Origin: Lumbricus rubellus
Lineage: Eukaryota > Annelida > Clitellata > Crassiclitellata > Lumbricidae
Direction of reading: 5' to 3'
NCBI GenBank assembly: GCA_945859605.1
Contig: OX243824.1
Coordinates: forward strand, 26,452,355 to 26,516,354
Length of the DNA stretch: 64,000 bases
Of the stretch, positions 30,285-39,187 are shown one piece after another. The notes under the pieces are model-generated. The model was not told where the DNA came from. It was given only the letters and a program-made list of their open reading frames with translations, and did no database searches. The translations under genes were made by a program, and so were the position numbers. The stretch's first letter is position 1, and each line of letters begins with the position of its first letter.

Positions 30285-31580
30285 ATGAAGAAAAAATACA
30301 GAATAATAGTTATTGTGTTCACGCTGATTGTCTCATTGATGTTAAAGCGACACTTTTTTGATGACCAACCCTCTGATTACCTAGCGAGTATTGAGGATGT
30401 GCAAATGCCAATTTTTAAAAGTGAGCCACTAGTTATCTGGAGCACCGACTCTCATATTGGACCTATTCATGATCTGAAGACGTATTTAGCACCAATGGGA
30501 GTGAGATTCATCGACAAAAGCATAGATCTAAAAAGATGTCATCGGACGAACACATGTGGCGCAATGAAAACGCTGAAGGTACTCACACCAGACAACGGAC
30601 TGTATCTTAACCATTCACTGATTCCTCAGTTTTATGATGCCTACAAGAACGACGCAGAAATGCAGAGTGTGGACGCCATTGGATGCTTTCACCTGTCATC
30701 GCTTTGCGAACTATACGAACCGTTCAACAAGAGCCTCATCATAATTTCCACAAACCGATATGAACTTGGACGATTCGGAAAAGAAAGTTGGACGAAGTGG
30801 AACGAAAACCTTATTCGATACGCTTCAATGCCTCGGAATATCATTGGTGCTAATAACATGTACGATGTTGAGTACATAAAATATTTTACTGGAATTCAGC
30901 CACAGTTGTTTCCGAGCTTCTGCAACTATACCAATGTGTCGTACAATCCGACAATAATGGAATATCTCTTTGCCAAAAACAGCAATCCATCATTCTTCGA
31001 ACTCTTCCTAAAGAATTTTACGAAGGCTCATAGGCAGGCGAATAGCACATTCAAAATAAGACCTATGTCAAGTAAGTACAACAATTACAAATATCGTGAT
31101 ATTGCTGCACATCGAGGAATAGTTCACGTGCCTTACCAAGTATCGGTCATGAGTTTTTTCGAGCAATACCGAATGAATATACCATTGTTTGCGCCGTCTA
31201 AAGAGCTTCTAATTCATTGGGAATGCAAATATGGCGCATTGGTTTATAGAACTTTTAATTGGCTTACTAAGTGGAAAAAGGACAGGTCACCCATCGATCC
31301 ACATCCTTCTCAACGTTCGGTACCTGATCCAAACTCCAGGAATGAAACGGCAACGCGTTACTGGATTAACTTTTCCGACTATTATCAGTTTCCGAACGTC
31401 ATTTACTACGATTCTATTTCGGATCTTCTACACATATTGCAGACGATCACAGTGGAGCAACTAAAGGCGATAAGTAGACGGATGAGGCAGTTCAACATCC
31501 TGGAAGATAAAAGACTCCGAATAAAGTGGAAGAATACACTGTTAACGATCGCTGAACAAAGCTCAAACAAACCGCACTAA
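30285..31580 (+). CDS. Type II membrane protein of unrecognised invertebrate family, copy 1 (431 aa)
   Basis: One uninterrupted coding exon of 431 codons. A basic N-terminus and a single hydrophobic segment (residues 5-21, IIVIVFTLIVSLML) suggest a type II Golgi-style anchor, with the rest lumenal. The lumenal part has many N-glycosylation sequons (NHS, NKS, NYT, NFT, NST, NET, NFS). Distinctive blocks are LVIWSTDSHIGPIHDLKTYL (49-68), GVRFIDKS, YDAYKNDAEMQSVDAIGC, PFNKSLIIISTNRYELGRFG, HVPYQVSVMSFFEQYRMNIP and YWINFSDYYQFPNVIYYDS. I recall similar uncharacterised proteins from other marine invertebrates but cannot assign a function; a glycosyltransferase-like fold is a guess from topology and neighbours. 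A 3' splice site (GTATTTCAG) 45 bp before the ATG implies a 5' non-coding exon. AATAAA lies at 31621. About 90% identical to the protein at 50569. Confidence 0.88.
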   Translation: MKKKYRIIVIVFTLIVSLMLKRHFFDDQPSDYLASIEDVQMPIFKSEPLVIWSTDSHIGPIHDLKTYLAPMGVRFIDKSIDLKRCHRTNTCGAMKTLKVLTPDNGLYLNHSLIPQFYDAYKNDAEMQSVDAIGCFHLSSLCELYEPFNKSLIIISTNRYELGRFGKESWTKWNENLIRYASMPRNIIGANNMYDVEYIKYFTGIQPQLFPSFCNYTNVSYNPTIMEYLFAKNSNPSFFELFLKNFTKAHRQANSTFKIRPMSSKYNNYKYRDIAAHRGIVHVPYQVSVMSFFEQYRMNIPLFAPSKELLIHWECKYGALVYRTFNWLTKWKKDRSPIDPHPSQRSVPDPNSRNETATRYWINFSDYYQFPNVIYYDSISDLLHILQTITVEQLKAISRRMRQFNILEDKRLRIKWKNTLLTIAEQSSNKPH

Positions 31581-31639
31581 TTATTAGGCAGCAATTAGTG
31601 TTTGTATTAATTTACGAAATAATAAAATAATCATCCTCA

Positions 31640-32387
31640 CGAAATGTGGAATCGAAAAATAAACTGTCAATATAATTAGCTGCTCTACGTGCACCGTTTG
31701 AATTTTGTTTGCTTCAGTTTTGAAGTCAAAACACCCCTACAAATATATCACGGAACTTGGGAGGTTTAGGTATAATAGCTGAGACGAAAGTTTGCAGAAC
31801 TTCAAAGCAGATTTTACCGTAAATTTCACTGCTCGTTCTTTGCATTCGTGAAACCACAATGTGTCGCGTTTTGCGGCTCGTGGGACATAGATAGGTTAGT
31901 ATGACATGAACTCATTCCATGATAGGCTAAGCGTTTAACATGTGATAGCTTACATGATACATGAATGAAACACGATATATATATATATATATATATAGGC
32001 CTATGTATGATACATAAAGCATGACACGAAAATGATACGTGATATAAATTACGTATAGTAAATTATGCAACCTAATATTTGTAGTCCAGAGTTTTTACCT
32101 AACCTATCTAACAGAGCTACGTACGCAGTGCAATAACAGAGACGAGAGCATTGTCCTCCTCCCTTATCCTGTCTCGGGACTGGCTCAACCAATGCAAAGG
32201 AAGTGGGTGAGCTGAGTGAAGACTTAGATTCGTACCTGTATAATTTTATTACGTACTCATGAAAGCAATCGGATGTCGTTTCAGCATCGACTCGCTAGAT
32301 GGCGATCGACGCCATTATTCCTAATCATTTGATCTTCCGTATTGGCAGCGCGGAGAAACAATTATTGGGTTTATTTTGATCCAAAGT
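31640..32387. other. Intergenic, short (TA)n and a diverged repeat
   Basis: Contains a (TA)n run near 31977-31996 and a segment at 32130-32215 resembling the 21495 repeat. Nothing else recognised. Confidence 0.4.
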
Positions 32388-32400
32388 ACAGACACGTTTA

Positions 32401-33022
32401 GCAGGTCACGAAGTTTGTATACTTAGGAGGGCTAATAACAGAGGATGGAAAATGTACGGAGGACATCAAGAGAAGGATCGGCCTAGCATGTGCGGTATTT
32501 GGTACACTTGGCAAAATGTGGAAGACAAAGAGCATCTCAATCACAACCAAGATGAAACTCTATGGAACCTTAGTGGTACCAGTACTGCTGTATGGTTCAG
32601 AGTGCTGGTGTCTGCGTAGAGAAGACGAGAGAAGATTGCTGGTGGCTGAAATGGGTTGGCTGAGGAGAATCAAAGGCAGGAGCAGGAGAGAGAGAATCAG
32701 GAACGAGAAGACAAGAGAGGAGCTGGGTGCAGAAGAAACGGTAGTGGAAAAAATCAGGAAAAGACGGCTCAGATGGTTCGGTCATGTGGAGCGCATGGAG
32801 GGAAAAAGACTACCACTCGCGGCCCTGCACGGGCATATAGAAGGAGAGAGAAGCAGAGGAAGACAACCAAAGACTTGGATGGACAATGTCAGAGAGGATC
32901 TGAAGATGATGGATATCGGTATGCCGAGAGCAAAGGATCTCATCAGAAATAGACAAGTCTGGAGAAGTCATGTGAAAGCCTCATCGTCGTCGCATGACTG
33001 ACGGAAGAGAGAAAGAAGAAGA
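32401..33022 (+). mobile_element. 5'-truncated LINE with intact C-terminal frame and target duplication
   Basis: Frame from 32402 to 33001: VTKFVYLGGLITEDGKCTED, GTLVVPVLLYGSECWCLRRE, KRRLRWFGHVERM, SRGRQPKTWMDNVREDL and a KASSSSHD end, with no stops. This is the C-terminal end of a LINE ORF2. Direct repeats ACAGACACGTTTA (32388-32400) and ACAGACACGTTTTA (33023-33036) are the target duplication. The tail is GAAGAGAGAAAGAAGAAG. The open frame and clean duplication indicate a fairly recent insertion. Confidence 0.92.
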
Positions 33023-33279
33023 ACAGACACGTTTTAGGCCACCAAAGGATTTCCATGCAAGTCAGTACCAAGTAGGGCCTAGCAATTCAATGCTTTCGTC
33101 TTAATATAGAGACTCGATGCCTATCCAAATCTCTGCCTGCCTGTCGCTCTGGTCAATCTTTTAAGCGTACATAGATCTAGTCATCGAATACCGACACTAT
33201 CATAATTAATCCCGGCGTAGATATGGGTTCTGCGCACAGCCGCAAGTCTTATTGGTCGCAGCCCTAAAATCGATCAGGT

Positions 33280-33770
33280 CACGGAGTACATGTGGAATGT
33301 CCTTTACTGGCTTCCAATTCCACAGCGCATCTCTTATAGGGTCTCTGCATTTAGTCTAGCGCTGCATGGAGGGTCTTGCTCCATGTGCGGTGTACCTACA
33401 TGAACTCTACTGTCCCACCTCTGGTGTCCTGCGGCAATCTGACTTCCGATCGCCTGGACAAGCTGAGCCCTTGGTCCCTCGCTCACTGGCTATTATAATG
33501 CAGCGATCCTCTTTATCAGCCCAACCATTTTTTACTTCACTCACCCACTGCCTTTACATTGGTTGAGCCAGTCCCAGGTATAGGCTTTCTCAGTGGCTGG
33601 TCTTAGAACATGGAATGGGCTCCCTCTTACGCTACGTCTTGTGCCTAGAGCCACTGGTCATCATGTTTCTTTATCACCTAACAACTGCCTTATTTAACCG
33701 TTCTTGGACTAGGAGCGCTTCTGAGTAGATTACCTTGAAGGTGCACTACATAAAAAGTCAATAACAATAA
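33280..33770 (+). mobile_element. Decayed LINE C-terminus with (AAT)n-like tail
   Basis: Frames read VLYWLPIPQRISYRVSAFSL (LINE pattern LHWLPVxxRIxYK), GQAEPLVPRSL and GPLVLEHGMGS. Then come TAGGAGCGCTTCTGAGTAGA and an AATAATAAT tail. A second tail of the same type (GGGAGCGCTTCTGAGCCAAT, then GAATGAATGAAT) lies at 33880-33960. Confidence 0.75.
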
Positions 33771-34407
33771 TAATATTATATCTGTAGGCTAATAGTTTCC
33801 CGTTGGAGATGCGCCTGTTACCTTTATAGGGTTGACTCGTCAGTGTTTTACAGGCTCCTTTAAACTTTTTTGTTTCACCGTGGTTGGACTGGGAGCGCTT
33901 CTGAGCCAATTTCCTGAAGGGGCGCTATGTAAATTCTTGAAATGAATGAATGAATGAACGAACACGCTACCGAGAGCAGCCTTTCCGGGCAGCATTTACG
34001 GGATCCGTGACCTAATAATTACGTTTTACACTAAAACTAATTATGGGTATTTCACCATATAATTGCCGTAATTAATTTCTAGTCAATCTTTAACCTGGGG
34101 CTCAGAACCATGACCTTGTTACATGGTCGGTGACCTAGTTACCTAAATTTATTAGTATAAATAGGTAGCTAATTACCAGTCAATTGCTAGTGAGGAAAAA
34201 TACTTAACTGGCTCAGGAGAAAATGTTTACATGTGCACCCTACTCACACGTGCACACAGTAAAAAAAGCAAGAATATTAAAATGTCAATCGTCTTTCTGA
34301 ATATCAACAGCAGACCGTATAATCCAGAAGGATCTATGGCAAAGCGTGAACAGCAGCTGCCAATAACTTCGATCGAGTTATATATAATTTATATAGGCTA
34401 TGAATCT

Positions 34408-34495
34408 GGAACAATTAAGAGAAGCGACATCAGAAAGAAAGCAATGGAGAAGGCTGGCCTTGTCGATCGCTAGAGTTCAACGAACTGACAGCACA
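34408..34495 (+). mobile_element. Tiny 3' end of the LINE found at 7294
   Basis: GAGAAGCGACATCAGAAAG, GGAGAAGGCTGGCC, GATCGCTAGAGTTCAACGAA and CTGACAGCACAGGGTG match the 3' terminal ~85 bp of the minus-strand LINE at 7294-8136. Confidence 0.8.
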
Positions 34496-34506
34496 GGGTG
34501 ACAGAG

Positions 34507-34542
34507 TGATATATATACTATATATATATATATATATATATA
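34507..34542. repeat. (TA)n target of the LTR element, left side
   Basis: TA repeat directly before the 5' LTR; it resumes at 44991 after the 3' LTR, so the element sits inside it. Confidence 0.9.
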
Positions 34543-36910
34543 TGTAGCGTTTGCGTATAACTAGACGCTACGGAATTTTAGTTGCAATATTATATTATAT
34601 ATTTTTGGATCCCTTGGTATTTTCGTGGTCTGATATATATATAGGCTAATATTATCAATTTTTGAGCTGCATTCGGTGACCTAGATAATATTGGTGACCT
34701 AGATTTTAATGTTGATTTCGATTTTGACGCGAATTGGAGCGTTCTCTGACGTAGGCAGATCGCTGCAGCTGCCGTGACTAGTTTTGTTGATCCGTATTCG
34801 TGTGATTCTCTCACGGTATCGGCCTTTGGCGGCTCGCACGCAGCGACGGCCAAACGAGGAGGGGAGGCAGACTGAGTCGTCGATCGTGCAGTCGCGCATA
34901 CACGCAGCGAGGCAGAGGCAGTAGTCGCTGATACATTGAAACAGATAGAGAAGGACAAACGCGAGGGCATGGAGCGACGGCCAGAAGAGTGTCACCGACC
35001 GGTCCAATCGCGCGTACAGGCAGAGATACCGACGCAAACGTCGCTGGTGCATAGAAACAGACAAAGAAGGACATGTCAGCGTGTGGTCTGTGTACGTCGA
35101 TATTTGCTCTCGCCGTCACACGGTTTGACTGCGCATTGGAAGTTTTCCATTAAGGCCTTCGTGTGTTGAACTGAAAGGTTGAATCGGTGCGCTCCGTGTC
35201 GACGTGACCTGAGACAGGGAGGCAACGCGAAGCACGTGTGGCGGTCTTCTTGTGCGCATGCGCAAGCGTCACCCCTAGGAAGATTATATAAGAGAGACGC
35301 GCAGAGTTGCGGCAGATTCACGACGGACTTCGACGAGGATAGACGTGTAGCTCTGGAGAGCAAGTTACAAAATCGGAGTTTGATTATTTCAGAAACGTAA
35401 TAGTTTATTTAAGTCGGCGTGGATTCGACGTCTGAGTTATTGCGTTGTCACGTTTGTTCTTCACGAATTCTGTACGGAAATTCTAAAAACCGGCAAGGAG
35501 CCGATTGCATTGCGGTTTTGTGTTACGATCAGCGCTGTGGTTCTGTTTCGCATCTTCGTAAAGGAGTTAAGTCCTTCGTTCGGGTTTTCGATCTTTCTGT
35601 CGTTTGGATCGAAACCACTCGGGTTTTCCGGAATTTCTTCTGTCGTCGATATCTTCTGCGCAGTTAGCCTACGGGCGTCAATCTATTATTAATATATCTT
35701 TTCGTGGATTCCCTGTTCTCGACGTGCCAGTTCGGTCTTAGCGACAACTCAGCGTCGGGCTTGGCGGATTCTTCCGAGCCTCATTTCATCGACGCAAGTC
35801 CCGGATTCGACGCCGCATCTGCGCCTTTCCTCGCATAACGCCGTCCTAGTCCTGTGTCTCTAGTAGAAGGTACAATTTTACTTGGGTTTTCAATACGAAA
35901 TTCATTTTGGTCGTTTAGGCTAATAAATTAAGATTGGCATCTAAGTACAAAATTGGGGATTCATTTTGTCTGCTCCGATTGAGGTCTGTTTGAATTGTGT
36001 TGCATATTATTATCAGTTGCCTTAAACTGTAAACTGTTGATTAACATTGCGAATAACTATTGAATGGTTCTGATAATAATAAGATTCATTAATTAAACCT
36101 TCGGATTTAATTCTTGCTAGTCTTAGGAAGTGAAATTATCGAAACTTATATAGCGCCATGGAGCAGAGCAGAACGTCAACTCCATCGCAACCTTCCAGAC
36201 CACCCTCTGCCTTTGAGATGGGAATATTGCTAGAGGCAATGCAAACAAACGCTAAATCTATACAGACTAATGTTGAAGAGGCGATTTCGTCTAATGCTAG
36301 ATCCACGCATGATGCCATGCAGGCAACCATACAGAGTAATGCTAGGGAGACCCAGGAGGCTATTTCTGTGGTACAAAGCAATGTGGAAGAAGCTATTTCC
36401 CTCGTACAAACTAACGTGGAAGAGGCGATTGCCTCGGTACAGAATAATGTCAGAGAGGAAATCTCTGCAGTACATTACAACGTAAGAGAAGCTCTAACGG
36501 AAGTCGTGGCTCGCATTGAACGGTTAGAATCGCCCATACCAACGCAGAAATCTGTTGTGAGTTCGAACCCTGGTACCTCCACCACTGCAATTACTGTAGA
36601 CGCTCCTTACCACTCGACCATCGGCCTGGAAGAGAGTTCGGGTGCTAGGCCCAAAGACTTTGCCTTACCGCCCAACCCTGGTATATTGCGGAGGAGCGAG
36701 CGACTGTTGTGTAAAGCTCCGATTTCATACAAAGCGGTAGGAGCCCGAGGGGCTTGGCCGCCTCAGACCGGACGGAGTTCGAACCCGGGAGCCACCGCCT
36801 CCCTTCCTCCCTCTATCTCTCTAGACTACGACTCACAACAGTACGCGGTCCCCTCACACGTTGGACCGGAAGTGGCGACTCCGGGAGTGTACGCGGGGGC
36901 GGGCGTTACA
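34543..36910 (+). repeat. 5' LTR (2368 bp), includes first 251 codons of gag
   Basis: Begins TGTAGCGTTTGCG with an internal short hairpin (TAGCGT/ACGCTA) and ends CGTTACA. TATA box TATATAAG at 35285-35292 predicts transcription start near 35315. AATAAA at 35922-35927 is a plausible poly(A) signal, giving R about 35315-35945. The rest is U5, and gag starts inside it at 36158. It differs from the 3' LTR by an extra GGCTA at about 34644, a C/T near 34920 and two changes in gag (Ser/Phe and Arg/Trp codons). Confidence 0.93.
35285..35292 (+). promoter_or_regulatory. LTR TATA box
   Basis: TATATAAG followed 25-30 bp later by a G/C-rich start region and an ACGACGGACTTCGACG stretch. Same in the 3' LTR at 43365-43372. 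Predicted, not proven. Confidence 0.6.
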
Positions 36911-39187
36911 ATTGGTCCCAGTCAGTGGGGTCGAATTAGTTCTAGAGATTTGGATGAGGAGGAGGAAATTGAAAATGTCGGAAGAAGAGAAACTACATTA
37001 TCTTTTGAAAGAAGGAAGGAAAGGGAATTTGCTGATAATGTTGAAATTATGTCTGATGATGGTAGCATAGACATTGAAGTTAGCAAAATAATGGAATATA
37101 GACCTAAAACTGTGAAAATAATTGATAAAAGAATGCAAACAGCACAGCAATCGGAGTTTAGAAATTTTGAAATAAATAAATCGATTGATCATAAATTGTG
37201 GGAGGGGGGTGATAAGGTCAACCCAGTTCCTTTGGCCTCTTCTTCGCCCTCTCACGTGGATTATCCTCGACCTGATCCGCAATGGAGGAAGCATGAATCG
37301 TTCGTGCATGCGGATCAGCCAAGAACGGAAATGATGGCAAATCGGGTCGACGCTTTCCAATCAACGTCGGGAATGCCGACCTATCACTCCGTGCCCAACT
37401 ACGATGGGCTGGTTACTTCGACCATGGTTGGTCGAGACTACACTCGACCCGACCGTCGACCCGATCTTCGACCTGGTCCAGTGGCAACTACAGCGGGTGA
37501 CTGGATGCAACCGAGCGCACACCCTGAGCATCCATACGTGTCATGGATGGCTGCTCCGAACTACGCACCGAACTACGCTCCGAACTATGCTCCGAACGCG
37601 CTGTACAACAGCATCGACAACCGGATGTGGCTCGATCCGCTTCGCTGTCTCAACCCGCCTCGATCCAGCGACGTTGCCTTTCCTCGGTGGCCAACCGTCG
37701 TGGAGTCGGCGAGGATGAACTCATGCCTCGGCGCTCAGAATTTTGGATTTAGTCGTGACGTCGAGCTGCCTCGTCCAGCGCTTCTGAAACCTACGTATCT
37801 GGGTAAAAGCGAAACAACTGGCGACGGTACAGCAACGATGTCTGCGGTTGGGGAAACGAAAGTGCTGGCGCCTGTCAACGCTTCCGTCGGTCCTGCCAAA
37901 GCCATCCCCACGACATCAGTTGCGACACAGACAACCGGCGACTGGGAACTTCCGACGAGTAGCACTGTTGGAACAAACAAGGAATCGGAAACGACCGCGT
38001 CTACGACCGTGAAAGCGGCCGAGGTCAAACCGTCGTCGGCTGCGCCTCCTAAACAAAGGCAATACACGAAACTTGGATCGTACAGCGGAAGGACGGATGT
38101 GGAAGTCTTTTTGCGCAAATTCACTGTATGCGCTAGGAACAATGACTGGTCGGACGAAGAGAAATTTAATCAACTGGTCGTCTCCTTAGTCGAACCGGCG
38201 ACCCATTTGCTGAGCGAGTCGAACGTGGATACTTGGACGGCGTTGGTCCAGCGACTTCGGGAACGGTACGGTACCGCTGAACAGCAGGCCCTGTTTCAAA
38301 CGCAGCTCAGCACCCGGAAGCAGAAAGCTGAGGAAGATCTGGGAGTTTTGGTTGATGATATCAGGATTCTGTCGTCGCGAGCATATCCTGGTGTGTCGAC
38401 CGCCCATAGTGAAGCCATTGCTATTCGGGCATTCGTGGATGCCTTGAGCGACCGAAATCTCGCTCTGAAGATCCGCGAGCGGGAACCGAAATCTCTCGAC
38501 GAAGCGTACAAGGTAGCTATGCGATTGGACGGCTATCAGAAAGCGGAAGTCGGTGGCCATGAGCAACAAGAACGACGACCTGGACGTGTCTATGCAGTTA
38601 AAGAAGAGGATACTACAACAAAGGATACTATATTAATGAAGGATATATTACGACGACTGGAGCAGGTGGAAAAGCAACAACCGGTGTCGGCGCCTCAATA
38701 CGGAGACAACAATCGCGGGTCGTGGAGAGGTCAGAACGGTTCGACCGGAAATGATTGGTGGAACGCGAACGGACCTAACTGGAGGGATTACCGACGCTGT
38801 TATATCTGCAATAGGACCGGACATTTGAGCTTTTCGTGCAGATGTCGACAACAGGCGGGACCGGAAGCTGAGCAATTTCCGCCTAGCGACAACGTCAGTC
38901 AACCAGTGAACGGCGAACCTATCGTGGGTCGGGTGTTCGCTGTACGGAGTGCTGTTCCGGAGCCGAGCGGAAACCAGTGGAACCGGAAGCGTCGCTTCCA
39001 GAATTCGCCACGTCCGGCGAAGAGGCGAAACAGTGGTCGGAATTCGCCAAACGAGGAGCGCCGCTGTTTCTACTGTGACTCTAGCTTGCATTTGTTACGC
39101 AGATGCCCATTACGCAACGGGTCTGCTGACGATCAGAATTGGAGATCGCCGGGGGAACCAACCGGAAGTCATGAACTTGAGAACTGA
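36158..39187 (+). CDS. gag: Retrotransposon Gag polyprotein, 1009 aa
   Basis: Start ATG in a strong context (GCGCCATGG). Residues about 25-125 form a regular repeat (QTNVEEAIS/QSNAR units of ~11 residues) with coiled-coil character. 130-620 is low-complexity, Pro/Ser/Asp-rich, with NYAPNYAPNYAPN near 470. About 632-800 (KLGSYSGRTDVEVFLRKFT through SLDEAYKVAMRLDGYQKA) matches the retrotransposon gag capsid domain. Two CCHC zinc knuckles follow: CYICNRTGHLSFSC (881-894) and CFYCDSSLHLLRRC (970-983). The protein ends 26 residues later with a stop and no downstream pol. Codon 251 is the last LTR codon; the primer-binding site is translated as IGPSQWGR. No frameshift is seen, so it is probably translatable. 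Confidence 0.93.
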   Translation: MEQSRTSTPSQPSRPPSAFEMGILLEAMQTNAKSIQTNVEEAISSNARSTHDAMQATIQSNARETQEAISVVQSNVEEAISLVQTNVEEAIASVQNNVREEISAVHYNVREALTEVVARIERLESPIPTQKSVVSSNPGTSTTAITVDAPYHSTIGLEESSGARPKDFALPPNPGILRRSERLLCKAPISYKAVGARGAWPPQTGRSSNPGATASLPPSISLDYDSQQYAVPSHVGPEVATPGVYAGAGVTIGPSQWGRISSRDLDEEEEIENVGRRETTLSFERRKEREFADNVEIMSDDGSIDIEVSKIMEYRPKTVKIIDKRMQTAQQSEFRNFEINKSIDHKLWEGGDKVNPVPLASSSPSHVDYPRPDPQWRKHESFVHADQPRTEMMANRVDAFQSTSGMPTYHSVPNYDGLVTSTMVGRDYTRPDRRPDLRPGPVATTAGDWMQPSAHPEHPYVSWMAAPNYAPNYAPNYAPNALYNSIDNRMWLDPLRCLNPPRSSDVAFPRWPTVVESARMNSCLGAQNFGFSRDVELPRPALLKPTYLGKSETTGDGTATMSAVGETKVLAPVNASVGPAKAIPTTSVATQTTGDWELPTSSTVGTNKESETTASTTVKAAEVKPSSAAPPKQRQYTKLGSYSGRTDVEVFLRKFTVCARNNDWSDEEKFNQLVVSLVEPATHLLSESNVDTWTALVQRLRERYGTAEQQALFQTQLSTRKQKAEEDLGVLVDDIRILSSRAYPGVSTAHSEAIAIRAFVDALSDRNLALKIREREPKSLDEAYKVAMRLDGYQKAEVGGHEQQERRPGRVYAVKEEDTTTKDTILMKDILRRLEQVEKQQPVSAPQYGDNNRGSWRGQNGSTGNDWWNANGPNWRDYRRCYICNRTGHLSFSCRCRQQAGPEAEQFPPSDNVSQPVNGEPIVGRVFAVRSAVPEPSGNQWNRKRRFQNSPRPAKRRNSGRNSPNEERRCFYCDSSLHLLRRCPLRNGSADDQNWRSPGEPTGSHELEN
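36913..36935 (+). promoter_or_regulatory. tRNA primer-binding site, inside the gag frame
   Basis: Starts TGGTCCCAGTCAGTGG two bases after the LTR end. Its complement reads like a tRNA 3' end: T-loop TTCGACC, five T-stem bases CCACT, seven acceptor bases GACTGGG, discriminator A, CCA. All 23 positions fit tRNA geometry. I cannot name the tRNA. It supports the placement of the LTR boundary. Confidence 0.82.

Noticed and set aside
34590..35692. Several 60-126-codon frames on both strands
   Set aside because: They lie in the LTR and are duplicated exactly at 42646-43772; no domain, overlapping each other.
36158..39187. Host gene of the Arc/domesticated-gag kind
   Set aside because: The frame is bounded by near-identical LTRs with a primer site, so it is a current retroelement rather than a domesticated gene.
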